NCBI GenBank assembly: GCA_040766745.1
Contig: JAXGPX010000002.1
Coordinates: forward strand, 496,001 to 560,000
Direction of reading: 5' to 3'
From: JAXGPX01 sp040766745
GTDB taxonomy: Bacteria; Bacillota; Sulfobacillia; Fermentithermobacillales; Fermentithermobacillaceae
DNA length: 64,000 bases
Each line of letters begins with the position of its first letter. Position 1 is the stretch's first letter. This document shows positions 29,081 to 37,799 of this stretch, piece by piece. The notes beneath the pieces are model-generated. The model made no database searches, had not been told where the DNA came from, and worked only from the letters and a program-made list of their open reading frames with translations. The position numbers and the translations under genes are program-made.

Positions 29081-30247
29081 GTGGATGTTGTATCAACTCT
29101 GCAAGAACTGGGCTTTACTGAATATGAAGCAAAGGTGTATTGCGCTCTTGTTAAATTCCCAGGGAGTACCGGATATGAAATCGGGGGCCATTCGAAGGTT
29201 CCCAGGGCAAGAGTATATGAGGTGCTCGAAGGATTGCAGGATAAGGGTTTGGCCTATCCTCAGACTGTAGACGGGAAGCAGGTGTATTATCCACAACCCC
29301 ATAGAACAATGCTACTTGAGCGTAAGGAGCGCCTTACTCAAGTTGCCGATTTTTTGGATGGGGCTTTGGATCGGATAGCTTCGGCAAGCCCGGAACCTCA
29401 GTTTCTGGTTTTCAAAGGAACGGAACAGGTGTTTTCAAAGATTCGCCAGATATGCAGGGATACAAAGGCCAAATTGGTAGTGGCAGGTTGGCCTGAGGAT
29501 CTTGTGGCTTTTGGTCAGGACTTACGAACAGCTCAGGACCGGGGCGCAGGAGTATACGTTCTTTCATATGGAGAGGTTGATCTGCCTGTTTCCAGGGTGT
29601 TTCATCACAGTGTTTCCCCACTTCAATATTTGCAGGTAGCTGTAATCGGACGGTGGCTTCAGGTTGTTTCGGACTTGAATGAATGCTTTATTGTGCAGAT
29701 ATCAGGCCCTGATAAGACTGTAGGCTTGATGAGTAAGAGCCCCGCCCTGGCATTTGCTGTGGCCCAGTGGGTCAACCATGATATTAGCTTTCTTGTATAT
29801 GCAGAAGAATTCGGGGCTACTGAGCCCCTGGCTCTCAGCACCGAGAACCAGGCTCTCCTCAGGGAAATTTTGGAGTGGAAGCCGGGCCAAGCAGGTAGCG
29901 AGGCAGATCTGCCTGCCGGTGCACCTGGTGTTACCTCTGTTTTTGACGAAATGCGAAGGAGGCTGCTGGCAGATCCTGCCCGAGCTTACGAGATTGGCGG
30001 AGTTTACGAATTCAGGATATCCGGAGACGACGGAGGGGTCTATCATGTGACTCTCACGTCAGGTTTGATTGATATTGCAGAAGGCCATGCCCAAGATCCA
30101 GAACTCATTATTGAGCTGTCTTCTTGCGATTTTCGGGCAATGGCGCTTGGAGTGCTGCCTCTGGGGGCTCTATATACTCCAGGGCGCATAAGGCTAAGGG
30201 GCGATATTGTACTGGCAGGACGAATTCAGTCCCTGCTCCATGCGTGA
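29081..30247 (+). CDS. TrmB-family regulator fused to an SCP2 domain
   Basis: A 388-residue regulator. Residues 1-70 are a TrmB-type winged helix (LQELGFTEYEAKVYCALV, then RARVYEVLEGLQDKGLAY). Residues about 80-265 are the TrmB effector/dimer region (KLVVAGWPEDL, GAGVYVLSYGE, VGLMSKSPALAFAVAQWV). Residues about 305-388 match a sterol-carrier-protein-2 (SCP2) fold: VYEFRISGDDGGVYHVTL, PELIIELSSCDFRAMALG, GRIRLRGDIVLAGRIQSL. SCP2 domains bind hydrophobic ligands, suggesting lipid sensing. GTG 29081 is 8 bases after GGAGG; TTG 29045, close to another AGGAGG, is an alternative. First gene of a cassette with an ABC exporter. Confidence 0.88.
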   Translation: MDVVSTLQELGFTEYEAKVYCALVKFPGSTGYEIGGHSKVPRARVYEVLEGLQDKGLAYPQTVDGKQVYYPQPHRTMLLERKERLTQVADFLDGALDRIASASPEPQFLVFKGTEQVFSKIRQICRDTKAKLVVAGWPEDLVAFGQDLRTAQDRGAGVYVLSYGEVDLPVSRVFHHSVSPLQYLQVAVIGRWLQVVSDLNECFIVQISGPDKTVGLMSKSPALAFAVAQWVNHDISFLVYAEEFGATEPLALSTENQALLREILEWKPGQAGSEADLPAGAPGVTSVFDEMRRRLLADPARAYEIGGVYEFRISGDDGGVYHVTLTSGLIDIAEGHAQDPELIIELSSCDFRAMALGVLPLGALYTPGRIRLRGDIVLAGRIQSLLHA

Positions 30248-30263
30248 TTCAGGAGGTATGCCT

Positions 30264-31229
30264 GTGTTAGCTTACAAGGTTAGGGATCTTACCAAGGTAT
30301 ATAAGAACGGAAAAGTAGTGGCCAATGATGGGCTGAGTTTTGATATTGAACAAGGCGAGATCTTCGGATTGCTTGGGCCAAACGGTGCCGGAAAAACCAC
30401 TTTGGTGCGGCAGATGATGGGACTTGTCAAGCCAACTGCCGGCCACATAGAAATGTTTGGCATGCATCTTGTGCCCAGGAACATAGACAGGATTCCGTGG
30501 TATGTGAGCTATACTCCCCAAAGGCTGGGGGCTGTAGCCGATCTTACTGCCTATGAAGGGCTTTACGTTACCGGGCACCTCAGAGGTATGGCACGACACG
30601 ATGCTGTTGAGCAAGTTGAAACTCTGATTGAAGAGTTTCAACTGGGGTACCTTGGAACCAGGCCTATTGGAAGAATGTCAGGCGGCGAACAGCGGCTTAT
30701 CGCCCTGTGTATGGGACTAATGGCCATGCGTCCTGTCATGATTCTCGACGAACCTACAAACGATCTTGATCCGGCATACAGGAAGAAAGTATGGGAGAAG
30801 TTGATGGAAGTAAACAATCTACATAAGACCACAATTATTCTCGTAACCCACAATGTGATAGAAGCTGAGAAAGTGCTCAGGCGAGTAGGTATTATCAACA
30901 AAGGAAAAATACAGGCATTGGGGACTGTCGGCTCTCTTAAGGCTCAGATTGACCAAAGATTGCGTATAGATGTGCGGTTCAGGCCAGACGCCGATAAACG
31001 TGTTGATCCGGCTTTTTACAGTAGCTTTGAAGACGTTGAGTGCAGGCTTATATCGGATTACGAAGCACTCTTGCTTGTGCCGCGCCACAAAGTTCAACAG
31101 GTCATAGATAAGGTGATATCAGACGTTCCTATGACACAACTTGACGACTTGAGAATCATATCGCCCACTTTGGAAGATGTATATCTTCAGCTTGGAGGAG
31201 GGGAACGGCTTGAGCGAGATGCATCTTGA
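30264..31229 (+). CDS. ABC transporter ATP-binding protein
   Basis: A 321-residue ATPase of the DRA/CcmA-like export group. It has Walker A GPNGAGKTT, Q loop in YTPQRLG, signature MSGGEQRLIAL, Walker B VMILDEPTNDLDP and the switch His in LVTHN. A C-terminal regulatory extension (about 225-321) follows, as in drug or lantibiotic exporters. GTG 30264 is 7 bases after AGGAGG; ATG 30258 is only 1 base away from it and less likely. It overlaps the permease gene by about 20 bases, so the two are coupled and form one transporter. Confidence 0.92.
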   Translation: MLAYKVRDLTKVYKNGKVVANDGLSFDIEQGEIFGLLGPNGAGKTTLVRQMMGLVKPTAGHIEMFGMHLVPRNIDRIPWYVSYTPQRLGAVADLTAYEGLYVTGHLRGMARHDAVEQVETLIEEFQLGYLGTRPIGRMSGGEQRLIALCMGLMAMRPVMILDEPTNDLDPAYRKKVWEKLMEVNNLHKTTIILVTHNVIEAEKVLRRVGIINKGKIQALGTVGSLKAQIDQRLRIDVRFRPDADKRVDPAFYSSFEDVECRLISDYEALLLVPRHKVQQVIDKVISDVPMTQLDDLRIISPTLEDVYLQLGGGERLERDAS

Positions 31230-32079
31230 TAAGCGGCCTAAGCCGGGCACTCGAAGAGAGGCTGTACCGCCCGTAAATGCTGAGAAATTTGGCCTTGGCG
31301 GTCCAATTGCCAGCTGCTCAACCACTACCGGGAGATTGCTCCGCTGGTTTGGAGCGTACAGGGACCTGCTTTTCATCAGATGGGCAAATATCCGCAATGA
31401 ATGGTATTTTCACGTTCTTCTCGGACTCACTTTTCCCATTGCTATTCTGGTCTTCATGAAACTCACCGGTGCTGCAGATGACCCTGGGGCCGGACTTTAC
31501 GTTGCAACAGGAAATGCGGTCATGTCCTTGGTTATGGGGCCCATGCAGTCACTTTGTAACGACTTTGCCTGGGCCCGGCAAAGAAATGATTTGGAATACT
31601 TTGCGTCTTTGCCTGTTTCAAAACTTCAGATTACTCTGGCGTTCGCATCAGTATCTGCCATTTTTGTGATACCAACAATGATACTTTCAATTTTCATCGG
31701 TTCTTTGTGGTTTGGGTTTGCAATAAGATGGCATATTATGGTGGTACCTGTAATGGCAGTATCGGCTTTGTCTACGGCCGGCCTAGGCGTGTTGGCTGGG
31801 GTAAACGCCAGGAGCGGGCACCAAGCCAATTTATTTAACTCTGCTGTCACTTTGGTGGTGGCTTTCTTGTCGCCGGTACTCATTCCATATCAGAACTTGC
31901 CGTTGTTTCTACAGTGGACTTCAAAAGCATTACCAACAAGTTATGCAGCAGCGGCTTTAAGAGGAATTCTTACCGGAAGCCCAACATCAACTGTTTGGGT
32001 GGACCTAGGGATTGTGTCGGTGTTCACAGTGATTTTCCTGTACCTTGCGACCAAACGGCTGGATTGGAGAACTGAATGA
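31210..32079 (+). CDS. ABC-2 type permease
   Basis: A 289-residue membrane protein with about six hydrophobic segments: HVLLGLTFPIAILVFMKL, GNAVMSLVMGPMQSL, ITLAFASVSAIFVIPTMIL, HIMVVPVMAVSALSTAGLG, AVTLVVAFLSPVLIPYQ and VSVFTVIFLYLATK. Between segments lies the ABC-2 coupling region RNDLEYFASLPVSKLQ. About 60 N-terminal residues are polar and cytoplasmic. The chosen TTG 31210 has AGGGG 5 bases upstream; ATG 31219 is an alternative. The start overlaps the ATPase gene. Probable exporter of a hydrophobic compound or lipid; substrate unknown. Confidence 0.88.
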   Translation: MSEMHLDKRPKPGTRREAVPPVNAEKFGLGGPIASCSTTTGRLLRWFGAYRDLLFIRWANIRNEWYFHVLLGLTFPIAILVFMKLTGAADDPGAGLYVATGNAVMSLVMGPMQSLCNDFAWARQRNDLEYFASLPVSKLQITLAFASVSAIFVIPTMILSIFIGSLWFGFAIRWHIMVVPVMAVSALSTAGLGVLAGVNARSGHQANLFNSAVTLVVAFLSPVLIPYQNLPLFLQWTSKALPTSYAAAALRGILTGSPTSTVWVDLGIVSVFTVIFLYLATKRLDWRTE

Positions 32080-32115
32080 AAGTGTTATTATCGGGCAACA
32101 AGGGCCAATCTCCGG

Positions 32116-32145
32116 TTGCAATATGCCCCGGTGCAATGTTATAAT
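32116..32145 (+). promoter_or_regulatory. Upstream promoter candidate of the tRNA-tuf cluster
   Basis: TTGCAA (32116-32121) and consensus TATAAT (32140-32145), spacer 18, about 90 bases before tRNA-Tyr. Confidence 0.6.
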
Positions 32146-32202
32146 CGAAAACGCCGCTGGAGTTCCAGTGGATTTTTAAACGTAACAGGTCTTCTAGGCT
32201 GG

Positions 32203-32231
32203 TTGCGCAAGTGTTGAAAACATAGTAAGAT
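32203..32231 (+). promoter_or_regulatory. Proximal promoter of the tRNA-tuf cluster
   Basis: TTGCGC (32203-32208) and TAAGAT (32226-32231), spacer 17, 11 bases before tRNA-Tyr. Short distance suits a tRNA start. Confidence 0.55.
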
Positions 32232-32242
32232 AGGGTTTGTGT

Positions 32243-32328
32243 GGAGGGGTACCCAAGCGGCCAAAGGGGGCAGACTGTAAATCTGTTGGCAGACGCCTTC
32301 GCTGGTTCGAATCCAGCCCTCTCCACCA
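32243..32328 (+). tRNA. tRNA-Tyr (anticodon GTA)
   Basis: 86 bases with encoded CCA and a long type II variable arm. Acceptor GGAGGGG pairs with CCTCTCC, one G-U. The anticodon stem CAGA with loop CTGTAAA gives GTA. First of three tRNA genes before tuf1. Confidence 0.94.
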
Positions 32329-32338
32329 GGAAAATCGT

Positions 32339-32415
<77 letters not shown>

Positions 32416-32433
32416 AACTGCAACAGTCATGGT

Positions 32434-32509
32434 GCTCACATAGCTCAGTCGGCAGAGCGCATCCTTGGTAAGGATGAGGTCACCGGTTCGATTCCGGTTG
32501 TGAGCTCCA
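32434..32509 (+). tRNA. tRNA-Thr (anticodon GGT)
   Basis: 76 bases with encoded CCA. Acceptor GCTCACA pairs with TGTGAGC. Anticodon loop TTGGTAA gives GGT. Together with the TGT copy at 27253 it covers most Thr codons. A tRNA-Thr before tuf mirrors the E. coli thrU-tyrU-glyT-thrT-tufB order. Confidence 0.94.
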
Positions 32510-32581
32510 TTTTAATGTTATCTGGCATAATCGGTAGTTTTGCGGTTCAATGAGGGGAACCTGCTTTCTGCAAGGTTGGAC

Positions 32582-32610
32582 TTGCAAAAACTGCAAAAGG
32601 CTGATAAAAA
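32582..32610 (+). promoter_or_regulatory. Possible tuf1-proximal promoter
   Basis: TTGCAA (32582-32587) and TAAAAA (32605-32610), spacer 17, 60 bases before tuf1. A weak -10; tuf1 may instead be read from the tRNA promoters. Confidence 0.4.
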
Positions 32611-32669
32611 TTCGATAGAAACAAGCAAAGCAAGCAGTGGGCCATAATGCAAGGAAAGGGGATTTTATT

Positions 32670-33872
<1,203 letters not shown>

Positions 33873-33930
33873 AGGAATATTGGAGTACCAATAGAAGTTA
33901 GAGATCCTGGCTTTGGCACAAATCGTGTAA

Positions 33931-33960
33931 TTGACACAGGAAATAAGCCTGTGTTACACT
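33931..33960 (+). promoter_or_regulatory. Promoter of rpmG-trnW-secE-nusG with a palindrome in its spacer
   Basis: Consensus TTGACA (33931-33936) and TACACT (33955-33960), spacer 18; TTACAC one base earlier gives 17. The spacer region holds a perfect inverted repeat ACACAGG (33934-33940) and CCTGTGT (33948-33954), an operator-like arrangement exactly between the two hexamers. Confidence 0.75.
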
Positions 33961-33999
33961 CGGTTTTGACAATTGCGCCGGGATGGGAGGGAGATTCAG

Positions 34000-34161
34000 T
34001 TGGCAAAGGGACCGACAGAGGTAATCACTCTAGCGTGTCAAGATTGTAAGCAGCGGAATTATACGACTACCAAGAATAAGAAGGCCCATTCCGGAAGACT
34101 TGAACTGAAAAAGTACTGCAAGTTTTGCCGTACCCATACCGTTCACAGGGAAACTCGGTAG
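34000..34161 (+). CDS. rpmG: 50S ribosomal protein L33 (zinc-binding form)
   Basis: A 53-residue bL33. Two Cys pairs, CQDC and CKFC, mark the zinc-binding (C+) type. ITLACQDCKQRNYTT and the Lys-rich NKKAHSGRLELKKYC are typical. TTG 34000 follows AGGGAG by 6 bases; the 9 codons upstream in frame are not part of the family. It precedes tRNA-Trp and secE as in other Bacillota. Confidence 0.94.
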   Translation: MAKGPTEVITLACQDCKQRNYTTTKNKKAHSGRLELKKYCKFCRTHTVHRETR

Positions 34162-34229
34162 TTGAGGCAAATGCGCGGCGCTCAGTGATGAGCCCAAGGT
34201 TTCACAGGTATGATATTTAAGGATTTTGC

Positions 34230-34305
34230 AGGCCCGTAGCTCCAACGGCAGAGCAGCGGTCTCCAAAACCGACGGTTGGGGGTTCAAATCCCTCCGGGCC
34301 TGCCA
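34230..34305 (+). tRNA. tRNA-Trp (anticodon CCA)
   Basis: 76 bases with encoded CCA, discriminator G. Acceptor AGGCCCG pairs perfectly with CGGGCCT. Anticodon loop CTCCAAA gives CCA. The first anticodon-stem pair is a G-A mismatch. It sits between rpmG and secE, the common position. Confidence 0.94.
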
Positions 34306-34331
34306 CAAATTTTCACTATCAGGTGAGCTAT

Positions 34332-34547
34332 ATGAAGATTTTTCAGGGGTTACGGCGCTTCTTCGGTAAAATAGGCAGTTTCCTACGAGAAACCCGGTCT
34401 GAACTACGGAAGGTTATATGGCCTTCAGCCGGTGAGTTACGGGTGTTCACCGTTGCCGTCTTGTTTGCCATGGTTAGTGTAGGTGTTATATTATGGGGAA
34501 CTGACGGACTCCTGACTCTTTTTATGAGTTTCATTACTAAGAAATAG
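34332..34547 (+). CDS. secE: Preprotein translocase subunit SecE
   Basis: A 71-residue membrane subunit of the SecYEG channel. An amphipathic N-terminal helix (FFGKIGSFLRETRSELRKV) with the family tail KVIWPS precedes a single transmembrane helix (about 40-68). ATG 34332 has AGGTGAG 4 bases upstream. Works with SecY encoded at 62893. It lies 49 bases before nusG. Confidence 0.93.
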   Translation: MKIFQGLRRFFGKIGSFLRETRSELRKVIWPSAGELRVFTVAVLFAMVSVGVILWGTDGLLTLFMSFITKK

Positions 34548-34596
34548 GGGAGAGACTGGGACCCGAATTGAAGCGTGTTAGGGGGGTCCTTATTTT

Positions 34597-35139
34597 ATGA
34601 GTGTGATTGAAGACAAGGGCCAGTGGTATGTAGTACACACCTACTCCGGGTATGAGAACAAAGTTAAGACTAACCTGGAGAAGCGTGTTGACAACATGAA
34701 TATGGGAGACAAAATATTCAGGGTTGTTGTGCCCGAGGAAGAAGAAATTGAATATAAAGAAGGCAAGAAGCGCGTAGTCAAGCGCAAAGTGTTTCCCGGC
34801 TACGTAATGGTCAACATGACTATGGAAGATGATTCGTGGTATGTTGTCCGGAATACGCCGGGGGTCACCGGTTTTGTGGGCCCTGGTTCTAAGCCTATCC
34901 CTCTTGATCAGCATGAAGTTGAGACAATCCTAAGGCGGACAAGTGGAGAAGGGGCGCCTAAGGTAAGAGTTCGCTTCAAACCGGGACAGAGTTTGAGGGT
35001 AAAGTCAGGCCCATTCCAGGGAATGATGGGTATGGTCCAAGATGTTATGGCCGATAGAGGCAAACTCCGGATGTTGATTTCGATTTTCGGCCGGGAGACC
35101 CCGGTGGAATTAGATTTCAATCAGGTAGAGGAAGTGTGA
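34597..35139 (+). CDS. nusG: Transcription termination/antitermination factor NusG
   Basis: A 180-residue factor that binds RNA polymerase and couples transcription with pausing, termination or the ribosome. The NGN domain is about 8-115 (WYVVHTYSGYENKVKTNLEK, then FPGYVMVNM and RNTPGVTGFVG). The KOW domain is about 128-175 (GQSLRVKSGPFQGMMGMV). ATG start after a G-rich site about 10 bases upstream. Followed 10 bases later by rplK. Confidence 0.96.
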   Translation: MSVIEDKGQWYVVHTYSGYENKVKTNLEKRVDNMNMGDKIFRVVVPEEEEIEYKEGKKRVVKRKVFPGYVMVNMTMEDDSWYVVRNTPGVTGFVGPGSKPIPLDQHEVETILRRTSGEGAPKVRVRFKPGQSLRVKSGPFQGMMGMVQDVMADRGKLRMLISIFGRETPVELDFNQVEEV

Positions 35140-35149
35140 GGGAAAGTAT

Positions 35150-35572
35150 ATGGCTAAGAAGGTTAGAGCAGTAGTCAAATTACAGATACAGGGTGGTAAG
35201 GCCACGCCTGCGCCTCCGGTGGGCCCTGCGTTGGCACCTCACCAGGTTAACCTGCAGCTTTTTACCAAGCAGTTCAATGACAGGACATCCACTCAGGTCG
35301 GAACCATTGTGCCTGTTGTAGTCACAATATATGAGGACAGATCCTTCACCTTCGTAGTGAAGACTCCGCCTGCATCAGTCCTGTTGAAGAAAGCAGCCGG
35401 CATCGAGCTGGCTTCAGGTGAGCCCAACAAGAAGAAGGTTGGGAAAGTCACAAAGAATCAGGTTAAGGAAATTGCAGAGCTTAAGATGAAAGACCTTAAT
35501 GCAGCATCAATTGAATCGGCTATGCGTTTGGTTGAAGGCACTGCCAGAAGCATGGGTATTGAAGTAGTATAA
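35150..35572 (+). CDS. rplK: 50S ribosomal protein L11
   Basis: A 140-residue uL11 that forms the GTPase-associated centre with 23S helices 43/44. Family blocks are KLQIQGGKATPAPPVGPAL, then FVVKTPPASVLLKKAAG, and the C-terminal RNA-binding AMRLVEGTARSMGIEV. Part of the nusG-rplK-rplA run. A 140-base gap to rplA follows. Confidence 0.97.
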   Translation: MAKKVRAVVKLQIQGGKATPAPPVGPALAPHQVNLQLFTKQFNDRTSTQVGTIVPVVVTIYEDRSFTFVVKTPPASVLLKKAAGIELASGEPNKKKVGKVTKNQVKEIAELKMKDLNAASIESAMRLVEGTARSMGIEVV

Positions 35573-35714
35573 TCTGGCCGGTAAGTTGCTCTAGACAATG
35601 AGCCGGAGCAGGTTTAGAGTAGCCTTCAGATTCGAGAGAGCATTGCTCTGGCGTTTCACACATTGATTTTGTGGGAGGATTAAATCCGTCATTACCACAA
35701 GGAGGTTATGAATA
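35573..35714 (+). other. Gap between rplK and rplA
   Basis: 142 bases, long for this operon. It holds a small hairpin AGAGC-ATT-GCTCT (about 35638-35650). It could contain an L1 feedback site, but I cannot draw a convincing L1-binding structure. No promoter of good quality seen. Confidence 0.35.
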
Positions 35715-36422
35715 ATGCCTAAGAGAGGCAAGAAGTACGAAGAAGTATCCAAGCTGCTTGAACCTGACAAGGAATATGAACCCCGGGAAGCTTTTGACCT
35801 CATGCCCAAACTTTCCTTTGCGAAGTTCGACGAGACTGTTGATATTTCCATAAGGCTTGGTGTTGACCCCAGGCACGCTGACCAGATGGTGAGAGGTGCC
35901 ATTGTGCTGCCCCATGGTACAGGAAAAGAAGCCAGGGTTTTGGTATTTGCCCGCGGAGACAAAGCTAAGGAAGCCCTTGAAGCGGGAGCTGATTTTGTCG
36001 GGGCAGAAGATTTCGCAGAGAAAATCCAAAAAGGATGGCTTGATTTTGATAGGGCAGTTGCCACGCCTGATATGATGAGCATTGTAGGGCGGCTTGGCCG
36101 GATTCTCGGGCCCAGAGGGCTCATGCCAAACCCCAGAACCGGCACTGTCACTATGGATATTGAGTCGGCAGTCAAGGAAATCAAACAAGGTAAGGTGGAG
36201 TTCAGAACCGAAAGAGCCGGGATTATTCATTCCAGGCTGGGCAAGGTTTCATTTGGTACTGACAAACTTCTAGACAATTTTTATAGTTTTATTGAGGCAA
36301 TAGTGCGCGCAAAGCCCCCTGCAGCAAAGGGGCAGTATATTAAGTCTGTTACCGTGAGCTCGACAATGGGGCCGGGAATTTCACTTAATGTTACCAGGGT
36401 AGCCAGGCCACAAAGCGCGTAG
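35715..36422 (+). CDS. rplA: 50S ribosomal protein L1
   Basis: A 235-residue uL1 of the mobile L1 stalk. Recognised by FDETVDISIRLGVDPRHADQ, VRGAIVLPHGTGK, LGPRGLMPNPRTGTV and the C-terminal KSVTVSSTMGPGISLN. ATG follows AAGGAGG by about 9 bases. L1 usually represses its own operon by binding mRNA. Confidence 0.97.
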   Translation: MPKRGKKYEEVSKLLEPDKEYEPREAFDLMPKLSFAKFDETVDISIRLGVDPRHADQMVRGAIVLPHGTGKEARVLVFARGDKAKEALEAGADFVGAEDFAEKIQKGWLDFDRAVATPDMMSIVGRLGRILGPRGLMPNPRTGTVTMDIESAVKEIKQGKVEFRTERAGIIHSRLGKVSFGTDKLLDNFYSFIEAIVRAKPPAAKGQYIKSVTVSSTMGPGISLNVTRVARPQSA

Positions 36423-36454
36423 ATTAGGATAGGATTCCAGGCAACTCAAAATCG

Positions 36455-36595
36455 AATACAGGTAAAGTACCGTAGACAGCAGGTGTCGAAAGACGTAATG
36501 GCCTTTTTGAAGAGGCCGCCAGCCGAGGTGAGACTCTTTCATGGATTCAGTCCATGTAATAATAAGGGCCCATGCCTCGCGCTGGGCCCTTTTGA
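36455..36595 (+). ncRNA. L10 leader (ribosomal protein L10 mRNA attenuator)
   Basis: Between rplA and rplJ the transcript contains the L10-leader core CCGTAGACAGCAGGTG (36470 on) and GCCAGCCGAGGTGAG (about 36518 on), closely matching the conserved L10(L12)4 binding element of Firmicutes. It ends in a perfect terminator hairpin at 36564-36591. The expected logic is that excess L10-L12 complex favours termination and lowers rplJL expression. Confidence 0.85.
36564..36593 (+). terminator. Attenuator hairpin of the L10 leader
   Basis: AAGGGCCCA (36564-36572) pairs with TGGGCCCTT (36583-36591), 10-base loop, then T run to 36593. It lies 35 bases before the rplJ start. Confidence 0.9.
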
Positions 36596-36627
36596 CATGC
36601 TTCAGGCAGTGAAAAGGAGGGATATTG

Positions 36628-37164
36628 TTGGAGACCAAGCAAAGGCGTGAGAAGGCAAAGGTACAGGAAACCTTGAAAAGCAACATGTCGGCGGCCAAGA
36701 GTGTGGTATTTGTGGACTTCCGAGGGCTTTCAGTGGGAGATGATACAAGGCTCCGCCGGCAGTGCAGGGAAAACGGGGTGTCATATAAGGTCATCAAGAA
36801 CACCTTGGCGTTGAGAGCAGCAAGAGATCTTGACTGGGAAGACATGGATGACCTATTCCAGGGTCCGACTGCTATGGCTACCAGTGAAACTGATCCGGTT
36901 GCCCCGGCCAAAGTCTTGCGCACTTTTTCCCTTGAGGTTCCTGTTCTCAAGATTAAGGGAGGAGTGCTGGACGGCAAGAGGATGTCAACAGATAGAGTCA
37001 CATTTCTTGCCACTTTGCCGTCTAGGGAAACGCTGCTGACACAGGTTGCAGTAACCATGAAGAGCCCAATCTCTTCTCTGGCCACCGTGCTGAACGGACC
37101 TTTGGCAGGCTTCGCCAGGGCCCTCAGCGGACTTAAAGATAAGAAAGAAAAAGGTGAAATCTAA
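36628..37164 (+). CDS. rplJ: 50S ribosomal protein L10
   Basis: A 178-residue uL10, base of the L7/L12 stalk. Family blocks are VVFVDFRGLSVGDDTRLRR, YKVIKNTLALRAA, GPTAMATSETDPVAPAK and a C-terminal helix that binds L7/L12 dimers. TTG 36628 has AAGGAGG 7 bases upstream; TTG 36625 is too close. Controlled by the L10 leader just upstream. Confidence 0.95.
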   Translation: METKQRREKAKVQETLKSNMSAAKSVVFVDFRGLSVGDDTRLRRQCRENGVSYKVIKNTLALRAARDLDWEDMDDLFQGPTAMATSETDPVAPAKVLRTFSLEVPVLKIKGGVLDGKRMSTDRVTFLATLPSRETLLTQVAVTMKSPISSLATVLNGPLAGFARALSGLKDKKEKGEI

Positions 37165-37184
37165 CCTACAAGGAGGTTATTTTA

Positions 37185-37568
37185 GTGTCTAAAATTGAAC
37201 AGGTTTTGGAATTAGTAAAGGGCATGACAGTTGTCGAACTAGCTGAATTGGTTAAGCAGTTTGAAGAGGAATTTGGAGTCTCAGCTCAGGCTGTTGTAGC
37301 CGCCCCTGCTGCCGGTGCAGCTGCCCCCGAGGCAGCCAAGCCTGCTGAAGAGGAAAAGACCGAGTTTGACGTAGTCTTGACCAATGCAGGTTCTAGCAGA
37401 GTAGCAGTTATCAAGACAGTAAGAGAGCTTACAGGGCTCGGCCTGAAGGAAGCAAAGGAACTGGTCGAGGCAGCTCCTAAGGCAATCAAGGAGAAGGTTT
37501 CCAAGGAAGAGGCAGACAAGGCAAAAGAGTCTCTTGAGAAAGCCGGGGCAACTGTAGAGCTGAAGTAG
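37185..37568 (+). CDS. rplL: 50S ribosomal protein L7/L12
   Basis: A 127-residue bL12, the multicopy stalk protein that recruits translation factors. It has an N-terminal dimerisation helix region, an Ala/Pro hinge (AAPAAGAAAPEAAKPA), and a C-terminal domain EKTEFDVVLTNAGSSRVAVI with GLGLKEAKELVE. GTG is 8 bases after AAGGAGG. A terminator follows, separating it from asd. Confidence 0.97.
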   Translation: MSKIEQVLELVKGMTVVELAELVKQFEEEFGVSAQAVVAAPAAGAAAPEAAKPAEEEKTEFDVVLTNAGSSRVAVIKTVRELTGLGLKEAKELVEAAPKAIKEKVSKEEADKAKESLEKAGATVELK

Positions 37569-37613
37569 TACCGGTTTTTCAGGTAATTGAGTGAAACAGT
37601 ATAATGTTCTAAT

Positions 37614-37650
37614 AGTGCAGGCGGCCAAGACTGCCTGCACTTTCTTTTTC
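37614..37650 (+). terminator. Terminator after rplL
   Basis: AGTGCAGGC (37614-37622) pairs with GCCTGCACT (37633-37641), 10-base loop, followed by TTCTTTTTC. Confidence 0.9.
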
Positions 37651-37799
37651 TAACCCCCCAGGTACATCTCTACATATACTGAACTGAGCCATCTCGTCAT
37701 TTGAAGGTAGGTGACTCGTGCACAGGATTCCTTGTTTTGTGTTATGAACTGAAGTTAACCAAATTGGTGAACACAATATCCTCTTGGGGGTAGGGAATA

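Noticed and set aside
37757..37767. ACCAAATTGGT palindrome before asd as an operator
   Set aside because: Short, with no clear promoter beside it; not enough to support a site.
37651..37799. Lysine riboswitch before asd
   Set aside because: The gap is about 150 bases and shows none of the conserved L-box elements.
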